A DNA stretch of 64,000 nucleotides from Halalkalibacter nanhaiisediminis (lineage in GTDB: Bacteria > Bacillota > Bacilli > Bacillales > Bacillaceae_D), in assembly GCF_007830185.1 (NCBI RefSeq), contig NZ_VLKZ01000001.1, forward strand, positions 310,001 through 374,000, given 5' to 3'. Below, piece after piece: positions 27,764 through 36,580 of the stretch. The notes under the pieces are model-generated. The model did not search any database. It was not told where the DNA came from and saw nothing but the letters and a program-made list of their open reading frames with translations. Both the position numbers and the translations under genes were made by a program. The first letter of the stretch is position 1. Every line of letters starts with the position of its first letter.

Positions 27764-27938
27764 CACTACGTTAATATGTTAAAGTGATTAATATGGCAGT
27801 ACCTTCTGTGGTCTATATACATATACCTATTCCAGTATCGGTGTAATCTTGATAAATTTTTAAAACGTTAAGCAGGAATAGGATGAATGATGTAGAATTA
27901 TGTTATGTGGAATATTGGAATAGAAAGGTGTGGTGCGT

Positions 27939-28472
27939 TTGGCTCGTAAGCCTCGAGTTTGGTTTCCAGGGGCTTCGTTTCATATTACAAGTCGTGGAAA
28001 TCGACGTGCTTCTATTTTTTATGATCAAGATGATCGGTTGATGTACTTATCACTACTGGAGGAAACCCGCCTTCAGTATCCTTTTCACCTACATGCCTAC
28101 TGTTTAATGACAAATCATATTCATCTTCTCCTAGAAACAATTGATACTCCTACCAAAGATATTATCAAAAAACTCCATTCTCTGTATGCAATCTATTTTA
28201 ATAGGCGCCATCGAATTAGTGGTCATTTGTTTCAAGGGCGTTATCATGCTGAATTAATTGATAATAATCCTTATTTTTTAGAAGTTAGCAAATATATTCA
28301 TCTTAATCCCGTAGAAGCTAGAATGGTTGCTCGGCCAGGGAGCTATCGTTGGAGTAGTTATAATGCTTACATCTTACAGAATAATAATCCTCATGTTGTG
28401 ACAGAGAGAATATTAGCTTATTTTCCTTCTCCACAAAAACACCACTATCAAAAATACGTTGAGCAAAAATGA
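27939..28472 (+). CDS. REP-associated tyrosine transposase (RAYT a), copy 1
   Basis: Y1 (IS200-like) transposase of the RAYT group. Using TTG 27939 gives MARKPRVWFPGASFHITSRG, the family's usual start; GTG 27930 is the longest option. Motifs: TSRGNRR, the HUH metal site NHIHLLLE, the catalytic tyrosine in HLFQGRYHAELID, and YIHLNPVEA. RAYTs cut and join single strands at REP palindromes. 177 residues, near identical to the copy at 29849. Appears intact. Confidence 0.88.
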   Translation: MARKPRVWFPGASFHITSRGNRRASIFYDQDDRLMYLSLLEETRLQYPFHLHAYCLMTNHIHLLLETIDTPTKDIIKKLHSLYAIYFNRRHRISGHLFQGRYHAELIDNNPYFLEVSKYIHLNPVEARMVARPGSYRWSSYNAYILQNNNPHVVTERILAYFPSPQKHHYQKYVEQK

Positions 28473-28671
28473 TAAGGGGGTAACGTTATTGTCAGTTTCT
28501 ATAAGTAAGAGTCTGCGCAGCAGGACTTTTATCATAGATGTGGAATATACAACATAATACTCCCCAATCCTATCTCATTTAACTCTTCTGTTTATCCACA
28601 CAAAAACATTTCTAAACCCATCTTATTTTTTCTTTTCAAAAATGAATAGTTCAAGCCAGGAGGTTCTTTCT

Positions 28672-28701
28672 ATGACGGTAAAAATTTCAAGTATTGGTTG
28701 T
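28672..28701 (+). pseudogene. comM: comM start fragment, cut after codon 9
   Basis: The leader and ribosome site (CCAGGAGG) are the same as those of the intact comM at 30580, and the frame starts MTVKISSIG. The next bases, TGTTTTTGACACC, are unrelated to comM, so another element joined here. Confidence 0.85.
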
Positions 28702-28883
28702 TTTTGACACCTTTAAATTACCGAAAGTTGACGGTATTGCCTATCCAGAATTAGTCGATTATAATGTCCTTATATAATTCGAAACATTTCGACATTTATA
28801 ATTCTGGGGAAAGGAAAAAGACATCTCCCATAACGTATAACTGCGCCAACAGTTATACGGGAGACGTCTCACCAAAAAAGTAT
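28702..28883 (+). mobile_element. Left end of a transposon remnant starting TGTTTTTGACACC
   Basis: The join is precise after comM codon 9. The first bases (TGT) and the gene that follows suggest a Mu/Tn7-type transposon end, by inference. At 28819-28870 there is a long hairpin: AGAC.TCTCCC closing on GGGAGACGTCT, with an inner perfect GTATAACTG/CAGTTATAC stem. No matching right end is seen in the window. Confidence 0.5.
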
Positions 28884-29280
28884 ATGGTTATTGTATCAGA
28901 TTATCAGCTGATTGAAAACATACTTACTGGAGTTTTTAGTTAGGGGTGCAGAGAGGATCCCTTCTCCATGTTGCGGGAAAGACATGCTGGTTAGAGGAAC
29001 TAAGAATCGAAAAGCCAAGGATCATACGGGACAAAGTAAGACATACAACATTCGGAGGTTGAAGTGTACCAATTGTGGTACCATCCACCATGAATTGCCG
29101 GACCGAGGCAATCGACGCGATCCGCTTTTTCGTACACAAGCCGATTTCTATGCCTTCTTCCATATTTCCCATCAACTCCATGAGAAGGTTCCGTTTGAAC
29201 TGGCTTCCTATAATGGACGACTGACGAGGTGTACTCTACTTTTCAGGAACAATGCGAAGCACAGCGGTGGGCGAAGTTAA
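28884..29280 (+). pseudogene. Zinc-ribbon transposon gene fused to a RAYT b fragment
   Basis: The ATG at 28884 gives MVIVSDYQLIENILTGVFS and then a stop; shifting frame continues into CCGKDMLVRGTKNRK and RRLKCTNCGTIHHELPD. This four-cysteine ribbon looks like the DUF6431-type proteins found in transposons. After HHELPD the sequence becomes RGNRRDPLFRTQADFYAFFH, which is part of RAYT b, also seen at 32112 and 34761. So it is a frameshifted gene fused by deletion to a transposase fragment. Confidence 0.65.
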
Positions 29281-29522
29281 GAGAAAAACATGAAACATTT
29301 CTAAGAGGGCCAGAAGTGGCAGCTCTCCTTGTGTACTGCCAGGAGCCAAGAACGGTGAAAGAGATGTTAGCATTTATGCAGGAAAGAGTACAAATAGGGA
29401 AAACAAAACTTGTTGATCGAGTGGTTAAGCCGCTGTTGGAAGAAGGTACGTTTGAGCGCTTCTTGAGAAAAAGAGAGAATTTTAGTGAGTATTTGTATTA
29501 TGTGAAAGAAACAGAGGAATAA
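29229..29522 (+). CDS. Partial protein with winged-helix-like C-terminus, origin unclear
   Basis: A 97-residue frame without a clear ribosome site, overlapping the end of the chimera above. The stretch LLVYCQEPRTVKEMLAF, then VVKPLLEEGTFERF, resembles the C-terminal winged helix of AAA_4/RecG-like or Fic-type regulators. It is probably the tail of a longer gene lost by deletion. A terminator follows at 29574. Confidence 0.35.
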   Translation: MYSTFQEQCEAQRWAKLREKHETFLRGPEVAALLVYCQEPRTVKEMLAFMQERVQIGKTKLVDRVVKPLLEEGTFERFLRKRENFSEYLYYVKETEE

Positions 29523-29573
29523 ATGTTGTTTGATAATCTAGCAATCTATTAATCTTATATTTTACTACTCTTG

Positions 29574-29610
29574 CCCATTACCTTAATTGGTGGTGGGCTC
29601 TTTTTTTATT
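29574..29610 (+). terminator. Terminator before the second RAYT block
   Basis: GCCCATTACC pairs with GGTGGTGGGC around TTAATT, with a T-tract. Its stem resembles the terminators at 33953 and 45988. Confidence 0.8.
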
Positions 29611-29667
29611 TCGATGACAAAATCCCTAAATGTAAATCTACTAATTTAATGGTAAAATTATGATTCA

Positions 29668-29680
29668 GGGGTCTGACCCC
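29668..29680. repeat. REP-like palindrome GGGGTCTGACCCC, copy 2
   Basis: Identical to 27751-27763, with the same flank on its right side (CACTACGTTAATATG) but different sequence on its left, so the palindrome marks the block edge. Confidence 0.75.
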
Positions 29681-29848
29681 CACTACGTTAATATGTTAAA
29701 GTGATTAATATAGGCAGTACCTTCTGCGGTCCATATACTTATACCTGTATTTGTATAATCTTGATTAATTTTTAAACGTTAAGCAGGAATAGGATGAATG
29801 ATGTAGAATTATGTATGTGGAATATTGGAATAGAAAGGTGTGGTGCGT

Positions 29849-30382
29849 TTGGCCCGTAAGCCTCGAGTTTGGTTTCCAGGGGCTGCGTTTCATATTACAA
29901 GTCGTGGAAATCGACGTGCTTCTATTTTTTACGATCAAGATGATCGGTTGATGTACTTATCCCTACTGGAGGAAACCCGCCTTCAGTATCCTTTTCACCT
30001 TCATGCCTACTGTTTAATGACAAATCATATTCATCTTCTCCTAGAAACGATTGATACTCCTACCAAAGATATTATCAAAAAACTCCATTCTCTGTATGCA
30101 ATATATTTCAATAAGCGCCATCGAATTAGTGGTCATTTGTTTCAAGGGCGTTATCATGCTGAATTAATTGATAATGATCCTTATTTTTTAGAAGTTAGCA
30201 AATATATTCATCTTAATCCCGTAGAAGCTAGAATGGTTGCTCGGCCAGGGAGCTATCGTTGGAGTAGTTATTCTGCTTACATCTCTCCGAATAGTAATCC
30301 TCATGTTGTGACAGAGAGAATATTAGCTTATTTTCCTTCTCCACAAAAATACCACTATCAAAAATACGTTGAGCAAAAATGA
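29849..30382 (+). CDS. REP-associated tyrosine transposase (RAYT a), copy 2
   Basis: 177 residues from TTG 29849, differing from copy 1 at only a handful of positions (for example YSAYISPNSNPH for YNAYILQNNNPH). The HUH site NHIHLLLE and the tyrosine in FQGRYHAE are intact. It lies 197 bp upstream of intact comM. The two copies form direct repeats of about 0.94 kb, 1.9 kb apart. Confidence 0.88.
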   Translation: MARKPRVWFPGAAFHITSRGNRRASIFYDQDDRLMYLSLLEETRLQYPFHLHAYCLMTNHIHLLLETIDTPTKDIIKKLHSLYAIYFNKRHRISGHLFQGRYHAELIDNDPYFLEVSKYIHLNPVEARMVARPGSYRWSSYSAYISPNSNPHVVTERILAYFPSPQKYHYQKYVEQK

Positions 30383-30579
30383 TAAGGGGGTAACGTTATT
30401 GTCAGTTTCTAAGTGAGGGTCTGCGTGCAGGACTTTTATCATAGATGTGGAATATACAACATAGTCATACCCCAATCCTATCTCATTTAACTCTTCTGTT
30501 TATCCACACAAAAACATTTCAAAACCCATCTTATTTTTTCTTTTCAAAAATGAATAGTTCAAGCCAGGAGGTTTTTTCT

Positions 30580-32112
30580 ATGACCGTAAAAATTTCAAGT
30601 ATTGGTCTAAAAGGGCTCGAAGGATACCGAGTACAGGTAGAAGTCCAGATCTCATCGGGAACGGAATCAATGGTGATTGTAGGGCTACCAGATGCTTCCC
30701 TGAAAGAGTCAAAGGAAAGAGTATTGTCTGCGATACGGACACTAAAATGTGATGTAACAGACAAAAAGGTCGTCGTGAACTTGTCGCCGTCAGAACAAAA
30801 GAAAAATGGTCCGTTTTTTGACCTGGCTATGGCCATCGGGGTACTAAAAGAAGCGGGTGAGTTGAAAGAAAAGATTCCGGAAGATGCGGTGTTTATTGGA
30901 GCACTGTCACTCGATGGAACAGTCGTGAAAGTAGAAGGCATGCTTCCTGCCCTGATCGCAGCCAAGACGCTTGGATTCAAAAGAGTGTATCTGCCCTATG
31001 ATCCACTGCTCCCATTAGATATGCTAGAAGGTTTAGAATACATTGTCGTTCAGCATATCAATGATGTCCTGCAGCATCTGGCTGGACAAGTATTGCTCCC
31101 ACTTCATATGCCCCCAAAAGCAGAACCTATCGACACCCAAACTTATAAACATGAAAAGGATTTTTGCCATGTGATTGGCCATGAGCGAGCAAAAGAAGCA
31201 TTAGAAATTGCTGCTGCCGGTGAACACAATGTATTAATGAGCGGTCCTCCTGGTTGCGGCAAAAGCATGTTGGCTGAAGCATTTCCTTCTATTTTTCCTC
31301 GTTTGACCAAAGAAGCTCAACTGGAAGTGCTCAGCTTATATCAGCTGGCCCAAGAAAATCTCCTTTCTCCACAGATCACCCCCTTTCGAAACCCTCATCA
31401 TTCCGCTTCCTCTGTTGCTATTATCGGAGGAGGCTCGAATCCAAAGCCAGGAGAAATATCGTTGGCTCATCGAGGTGTGTTATTCCTGGACGAAATGGCA
31501 GAATTCCCGAGAAAAACATTAGATATGTTAAGGCAGCCACTTGAAGCGGGGAAGGTTACCATCAGCCGTGCCCAATCAACGGTTACGTATCCTGCCTCTT
31601 TTATCCTCATGGCAGCCATGAATCCTTGTCCGTGTGGTTTTCTTGGTTCGAACAATCGTTATTGTACTTGTACGCCAAAACAAATCCAATCGTATCAAAG
31701 CAGAATTTCAGGCCCTGTCTATGACCGAGTTGATATCCTGCTTTCTTTAGAGTCGGTCAATTTGGAGGAGCCTTCGCATACACGACAATCATCCGCAGAG
31801 TTTCGCTTCAGGGTAGAAAATGCTCGGGAAAGGCAATATGAACGTTACCAAGAACAAATTTCGAACGCCAAGGTTCCTTTTGACCAATTATCGGCAACGA
31901 GTCCACTAAAAGAAAATCAGCACAATATGATCAGACAAGTGTCGTCCAAACATCAATGGAGCAATCGTGTTCAAATTAAAATTATTCGCTTGGCAAGAAC
32001 AATAGCTGATTTAGCAGGTAGTGAAGAAATCACGGATGAATCCATTTGGAAAGCTATTACATTAAGGCGTGTAAATCACCTTAAGGAACAGATGAAGGTG
32101 GGAGAAAGATAA
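30580..32112 (+). CDS. comM: ComM/YifB-family AAA+ ATPase (magnesium-chelatase-like)
   Basis: 510 residues from the ATG behind CCAGGAGG, the usual length. An N-terminal ChlI-like fold (residues 1-170) precedes the AAA+ domain: Walker A GPPGCGKS at 222-229, Walker B LFLDE at 301-305, and a C-terminal Mg_chelatase domain with NPCPCG. In Gram-negative species ComM is a hexameric helicase that promotes branch migration in natural transformation. It is the only intact copy here; partial copies lie at 28672, 34141 and 46158. comM is a documented insertion site for genomic islands such as AbaR. Its stop overlaps the next ATG (TAATG). Confidence 0.93.
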   Translation: MTVKISSIGLKGLEGYRVQVEVQISSGTESMVIVGLPDASLKESKERVLSAIRTLKCDVTDKKVVVNLSPSEQKKNGPFFDLAMAIGVLKEAGELKEKIPEDAVFIGALSLDGTVVKVEGMLPALIAAKTLGFKRVYLPYDPLLPLDMLEGLEYIVVQHINDVLQHLAGQVLLPLHMPPKAEPIDTQTYKHEKDFCHVIGHERAKEALEIAAAGEHNVLMSGPPGCGKSMLAEAFPSIFPRLTKEAQLEVLSLYQLAQENLLSPQITPFRNPHHSASSVAIIGGGSNPKPGEISLAHRGVLFLDEMAEFPRKTLDMLRQPLEAGKVTISRAQSTVTYPASFILMAAMNPCPCGFLGSNNRYCTCTPKQIQSYQSRISGPVYDRVDILLSLESVNLEEPSHTRQSSAEFRFRVENARERQYERYQEQISNAKVPFDQLSATSPLKENQHNMIRQVSSKHQWSNRVQIKIIRLARTIADLAGSEEITDESIWKAITLRRVNHLKEQMKVGER

Positions 32113-32280
32113 TGCCGTACAAAAAAAGAGTCTGGATTCCTCAACGTTTTTATCATGTTGTTTGCCGAGGCAATCGACGCCATCCGCTTTTTCGTACACA
32201 AGCCGATTTCTATGCCTTCTTCCATATTCTCCATCGACTCCATTAGAAGGTTCCGTTTGAACTGGCTTCCTATTGCTTAA
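32112..32280 (+). pseudogene. RAYT b transposase, N-terminal fragment
   Basis: Starts MPYKKRVWIPQRFYHVVCRG and runs to FELASYCL, with an internal stop (RLH*KVPF). The HUH and tyrosine regions are missing: homology ends where istB sequence begins. The start overlaps the comM stop, so comM and this gene once formed an operon. Confidence 0.85.
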
Positions 32281-32361
32281 GGGAATTCAGGGACGGGAAA
32301 ATCGCATCTTTCTATTGCATTAGGTGAAGAGGCGATTAATCAAGGCTATAAAGTTAAGTAA
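32281..32361 (+). pseudogene. istB: istB (IS21 ATPase) fragment, Walker A region
   Basis: The frame GNSGTGKSHLSIALG, then EEAINQGYKVK, then stop, is the P-loop segment of the IS21 helper ATPase IstB. It is joined to RAYT b at the same base as at 34929, so both copies descend from one earlier fusion. Confidence 0.85.
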
Positions 32362-32412
32362 TATACATGAGGGTTTTCCATTAAGAGAGTATACAGACTT
32401 ACTTTCTGAATG

Positions 32413-32686
32413 ATACTTTAAACAAGTTAATCATAAGTACAAAGAAAGATTTAATTCCAGTTGTAAAGAATTGAGTAATATAGCATTATATACTTCCAAA
32501 CTCTTGTACGAGCCACCTGACGGCATTAAATTCAAGGACCATATTGATAGTGTTATTCATTTGTTGATAAAAATTCATCATTTAGAAGATGTACGTTCTT
32601 ATAATGATTTTTTTGAACATATGATTAACTTTAGTAAAAAAGCAATTGAAGGTTTAGAATCAGAATTTCATTTAGCTTTCCAATAA
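32413..32686 (+). pseudogene. Remnant of an unknown gene
   Basis: Reading continues as HEGFPLREYTDLLSE, stop, YFKQVNHKYKERF, and then an open stretch from 32471 (LSNIALYTSKLLYEPPDG to FHLAFQ). No ribosome site precedes any start. It looks like a helical protein with one nonsense mutation; the family is not recognised. Confidence 0.45.
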
Positions 32687-32836
32687 TTTGTTGAACAGTC
32701 ATATCAAAGAATAAAAATCTAGATGAATGCATATTATTTATTATTATAAAGCAAATAATACAAGCCTTTCCAATTCCAACTCCTTAAGATATGATAGTTA
32801 TAAAATACCTCATATTTAAAGGGGGAGGTGAGCTGG

Positions 32837-33778
32837 ATGGAACAAAGCACACAGAAAGTTTTAAAAAAGAAATTAAGCTTCGATGAGATGATTGAACACC
32901 TAGATCAAAAGAATGTTAAATTTGAATTAATAACGAAAGACGAAGCCAAAAACATTCTCCAAACATCAAATTACTTTTACAAAATTACAGCTTATAGAAA
33001 GAACTTTGAAAAAAATAAAAATGATAAGTATGTCAATTTAGATTTTAAATTCTTGCAAGACCTTGCCACTATTGATATGAGGCTTCGTTATTTAGTTTTA
33101 CATATGAGTCTAGACATAGAACATGTGATTAAAACGAAAATTTTAATGGATATAACTAATGATTCAACTGAAGATGGCTATAGTATTGTTACTGATTTTT
33201 TAGATCATGATGAAAAATCTATAGATTACTACATGAATGCCTTGAGTAAAGAGAGTCACTACAATTATGGGTTATATGTAAAACACCATGAAAACCCTCC
33301 TATTTGGGTCCTATTTGAAGTTATGACCTTCGGGGGCTTTGTGAAGTTTGTGGAGTTTTATTATCGTCGAAAAAACAAGCCACCTGCATACAAAGAAATT
33401 CAGCAAGTATTAAGGTATGTGAAAAACATACGTAACACAGCTGCTCACAACAGTCCTATTTTGATGGACATAACTAAAAATGGGCAGATTGATCCTCAAA
33501 AGGTTATAAAACCGATTACCAGTTTTACTAAGAAGATTGCAGGATTGTCACCTCAAGCGAGGAAAAAAAGGCTATCTAATCGAAAGGTACATGACTTGAC
33601 TGCACTTATTTATGTTCATTATACTTATATTAATAGTGAAGGTATAAAAAATGCACGATATAGGGAATTGAGGGAATTATTGGAACGTACAAAACGGTTA
33701 GAAGATGCATATAATAATCAAGATTCCTTAATTGCAGTGTATAAATACTTTAAAAAACTGATTGACTTCGTAAGTTAA
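32837..33778 (+). CDS. Abi_2-family abortive infection protein (AbiD/AbiF-like)
   Basis: 313 residues from ATG 32837 behind GGGGGAGGTGAG. Signatures of the Abi_2 (AbiD/AbiF) family: FDEMIEHLDQKNVKF, the TSNYFYKITAYRKNF segment, LRYLVLHMSLDIEHVIKTK, PPIWVLFEVMTFGGFVKF and the HEPN-type ribonuclease motif IRNTAAHN (R-x4-H). Such proteins arrest phage-infected cells. A candidate structured RNA lies directly downstream. The gene lies between an istB fragment and a comM fragment, so it is island cargo. Confidence 0.88.
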   Translation: MEQSTQKVLKKKLSFDEMIEHLDQKNVKFELITKDEAKNILQTSNYFYKITAYRKNFEKNKNDKYVNLDFKFLQDLATIDMRLRYLVLHMSLDIEHVIKTKILMDITNDSTEDGYSIVTDFLDHDEKSIDYYMNALSKESHYNYGLYVKHHENPPIWVLFEVMTFGGFVKFVEFYYRRKNKPPAYKEIQQVLRYVKNIRNTAAHNSPILMDITKNGQIDPQKVIKPITSFTKKIAGLSPQARKKRLSNRKVHDLTALIYVHYTYINSEGIKNARYRELRELLERTKRLEDAYNNQDSLIAVYKYFKKLIDFVS

Positions 33779-33799
33779 TTAGTGTATTATTTTATCTAA

Positions 33800-33895
33800 G
33801 GAAAAAATCGGTTCGCCCGGTTTGCAATAGCGGGGTCATACTTCGCTTAAGTTTATCGTGCTAGCACCTGTCATTTTGGCGGGTGCTTTTTATTA
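33800..33895 (+). ncRNA. Candidate abiF-type ncRNA downstream of the Abi gene, ending in a terminator
   Basis: GC-rich segments (ATCGGTTCGCCCGG, GCAATAGCGGGGTCATACTT) stand out in AT-rich DNA just after the stop and end in a terminator: AGCACC (33863) with GGTGCT (33887) and four T residues. A structured RNA called the abiF motif is known downstream of abiF genes in Firmicutes. The match here rests on position and shape, not on a search. Confidence 0.55.
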
Positions 33896-33952
33896 TGATT
33901 TAAAGAGGTACGAAATCATCGTTGTCTTATATTATAAAAGAAACTCGTTTTT

Positions 33953-33991
33953 AGCTCATCACTTACACTTAATTAGGTGGTGGGCTTTTTT
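33953..33991 (+). terminator. Terminator at the end of the Abi cargo
   Basis: AGCTCATCAC pairs with GTGGTGGGCT, followed by six T residues. The next 150 bp, leading to the comM fragment, resemble 46025-46157. Confidence 0.8.
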
Positions 33992-34140
33992 ATTAGCTCA
34001 TTTTAATACCATCTAAACCGCATAGTATCTATTTTTGCAAAAACATCATTATATAAAGATAAAAAAGATGACTTAGATACAATTTAGTGTTTTTAGACTG
34101 GTGATAATTCTGATATAGTTTTTATCTTTATCGAATCATG

Positions 34141-34761
34141 GGGTTTTATTCCTGGGTGAAATGGCAGAATTTCCGAGGGGAACATTAGATATGTAAGGCA
34201 GCGACTTGAAGCGGGAAAGGTTACCATCAGCCGTTACGTATCCTGCCTCTTTTATGCTCGTAGCAGCCATGAATCCTTGTCCGTGTGGTTTTCTTGGTTC
34301 GAACAATTGTTATTATACTTGTACGCCAAAGCAAATCCAATCTTAACAAAGCAGAATTTCAGGCCCTGTCTATGACCGAATTGATATCCTGCTTTCTTTA
34401 GAGTCGGTCAATTTGGAGGAGCCTTCGCATACACGACAATCATCCACAGAGTTTCGCCAGAGTAGAAAATGCTTGGGAAAGGCAATATGAACGTTACCAA
34501 GAACACATTTCGAACGCCAAGGTTCCTTTTGATCAATTATCGGCAACGAGTCCACTAAAAGAAAATCAGTATAATATGATCAGACAATTGTCGTCCAAAC
34601 ACCAATGGAGCAAGCGTGTTCAAATTAAAATTATTCGCTTGGCAAGAACAATAGCTGATTTAGCAGGTAGTGAAGAAATCACGGATGAATCCATTTGGAA
34701 AGCTATTACATTAAGGCGTGTAAATCACCTTAAGAAATAGATGAAGGTGGGGGAAAGATAA
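34141..34761 (+). pseudogene. comM: comM 3' fragment 1
   Basis: Homology starts abruptly at the Walker B segment (LFL-x-EMAEFPR, codon about 300 of comM), with D of LFLDE changed to G, and runs to the comM stop. Several frameshifts and stops occur, for example after the LDM codons and at ATC-TTAACAAAG. The upstream bases are not comM. Confidence 0.9.
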
Positions 34762-34928
34762 TGCCGTACAAAAAAAGAGCCTAGATTCCTCAACGTTTTT
34801 ATCATGTTGTTTGCCGAGGCAATCGATGCGATCCGCTTTTTCGTACACAAGCCGATTTTTATGCTTCTTCCATATTTCCCATTAACTCCATGAGAAGGTT
34901 CCGTTTGAACTGGCTTCCTATTGCTTAA
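34761..34928 (+). pseudogene. RAYT b N-terminal fragment, second copy
   Basis: Starts ATGCCGTACAAAAAAAGAGC and has a stop at the tryptophan codon of RVW (TAG). It ends at the same ELASYCL junction with istB as the copy at 32112. Confidence 0.85.
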
Positions 34929-35341
34929 GGGAATTCAGAGACGGGAAAATTGCATCTTTCTATTGCATTAGGTGAAAAGGCGATTAATCAAGGCTAGAAA
35001 GTTAAGTAATATACAGCTGCCCGCCTGTCTAATGAATTAATGGAGGCACAAGATGAGAAAAAACTTCTTCAGCTAGAAAAGCAATGGTTAGGCGCCGATA
35101 TCATGATAGTGGATGAACTTGGATATATCCCCTATCATCAAAGAGCAGCTGAACTATTATTTCAATTTTTCTCTGCCTGTTATGAGAGAGGAAGTATGAT
35201 CATCACAAGCAATCGTGAATTAGGCCGATGGGTAGAAGTATTTCATGATGAGCAGTTGACTGCGCCTTGTTAGATCGAGTGACTCATAAGGTAAACGAAG
35301 AAAGCTATCGTCTTAAAGAGACTTATTCGAAGTTTTTATAA
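34929..35341 (+). pseudogene. istB: istB (IS21 ATPase), decayed but nearly full C-terminal part
   Basis: After the P-loop segment (glycine changed, with two stops) the frame reads AARLSNELMEAQDEKKLLQL, the Walker B region DIMIVDELGYIPYHQ and MIITSNRELGRWVEVF, then a one-base deletion, then LLDRVTHKVNEESY. This is the typical IstB order. It is inactive and no istA is present. Confidence 0.88.
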
Positions 35342-35361
35342 ATGAGGAAAATAAATAGAAT

Positions 35362-35412
35362 CCCACCGAGTTAGCGTATGGAGTTTTCCATATTACTGCT
35401 TGGTGGTTTTTT
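35362..35412 (+). terminator. Terminator after istB, upstream of the Wadjet operon
   Basis: CCACC (35363) and GGTGG (35402) enclose an inner TATGGA/TCCATA stem, with six T residues after. It isolates the Wadjet promoter from upstream reading. Confidence 0.65.
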
Positions 35413-35487
35413 ATTGGAGTTAAATAGAAGAATTTTAGTGCGAAATTAGTAATAAAAAGGATTATTATCCACTTAAAATACATAAAA

Positions 35488-35496
35488 TGCTATAAT
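35488..35496 (+). promoter_or_regulatory. Extended -10 promoter of the Wadjet operon
   Basis: TGCTATAAT is an extended -10 element 29 bp before the first start codon. No good -35 is seen, as is usual for this class. Confidence 0.5.
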
Positions 35497-35524
35497 TAGT
35501 AATAGTGTTACAAATCTATGTTGG

Positions 35525-36580
35525 ATGGTGTATAAGTTGAAAGAGCAAATTTTAGATGTACTACAATCAAAGAAAACAAAAAGATTTAGCACAGTAGATT
35601 TGGAAAAAGAAATGAAAAAGTTACTCGGGGAAAATAGAGGTATCTTCTTTTACCGAAATTTCGGTCAAGCCATCCTAGAGTTGGAGTCCGAAGGGACGAT
35701 AAAAAGGATTATGAATTCGAAAAAGTACCCTTCTAATAGTGACTTGTTTAATAAATATCAACGTATAGAGAAACAAGAAGAAGTAGACGAAAAATTAGTC
35801 ACAACTTTGTTCACCGAGTTCCATCCTAGTATTAAGACTAGCATTTATTTAAAGAATCCTAAGAAATTAAAAAATGATCTTCCTTATATAAAAGAGATCA
35901 GCACCTTTCTCAATCAAAAGAATAAAAGTACGGATTGGATCAGTATAAACGAGCGCTCATATGATTTATTTGGTGATGAAAAGTTCTTAGCCTCAAACGA
36001 GGGAAAAAAACTTCTGAAGGATATAGCTGTTACCTCTGAAGATCTCTTATCCTTTGAAACCTACGAGCCATTTTTTTACTATCAAAAACCAAATATGCAG
36101 ATAGAAAATATATTAATTATTGAAAATAAAGATACGTTTTTTAGCATGAAACGCTTAATGCTAGAAGGTATTACAACATGGGGCAATAAGAATATATCTT
36201 TTTTAATCTATGGTGAAGGCGGAAAAATTACTAAGAGTATTGATTATATAGAGGAACTCGATATTAATCACAACGTCCGAATTTATTACTATGGAGATTT
36301 AGATCCAGAAGGTATCAGCATTTATTATCGAACCAAGGCTAAAACAACTAGAGATATCCAGCCATTTACTTTGTTTTATGAAGCGTTGTGGGAAAGAAGG
36401 AACCAGCTGCGAAAATGGGAAAATCATCGGTGTAGCGAAGAAGCTTACAATGATTTTTTTAGTTATTTTCCGTCAACTTGGTCAGAAAAAATAAGATTAT
36501 TCTTTGATAATAAAGGGTGCGTTCCACAAGAAGGTGTTCACTTAAAGATGTTAAGGGGGTTATCGGATGGAACTCTCTAA
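35525..36580 (+). CDS. jetD: Wadjet component JetD, Toprim nuclease
   Basis: A 351-residue protein with an N-terminal winged-helix region (1-70) and a C-terminal Toprim fold: glutamate E200 in ILIIENKDTF and the DxD pair D258/D260 in YYYGDLDPEGISIYY. JetD is the topoisomerase VI-like nuclease that cuts plasmid DNA in Wadjet systems. The ATG at 35525 has a weak site; a TTG at 35537 behind GGATGGTG may be the real start. It is first in the operon and overlaps jetA by 14 bp, unlike type I systems where it is last. Confidence 0.9.
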   Translation: MVYKLKEQILDVLQSKKTKRFSTVDLEKEMKKLLGENRGIFFYRNFGQAILELESEGTIKRIMNSKKYPSNSDLFNKYQRIEKQEEVDEKLVTTLFTEFHPSIKTSIYLKNPKKLKNDLPYIKEISTFLNQKNKSTDWISINERSYDLFGDEKFLASNEGKKLLKDIAVTSEDLLSFETYEPFFYYQKPNMQIENILIIENKDTFFSMKRLMLEGITTWGNKNISFLIYGEGGKITKSIDYIEELDINHNVRIYYYGDLDPEGISIYYRTKAKTTRDIQPFTLFYEALWERRNQLRKWENHRCSEEAYNDFFSYFPSTWSEKIRLFFDNKGCVPQEGVHLKMLRGLSDGTL

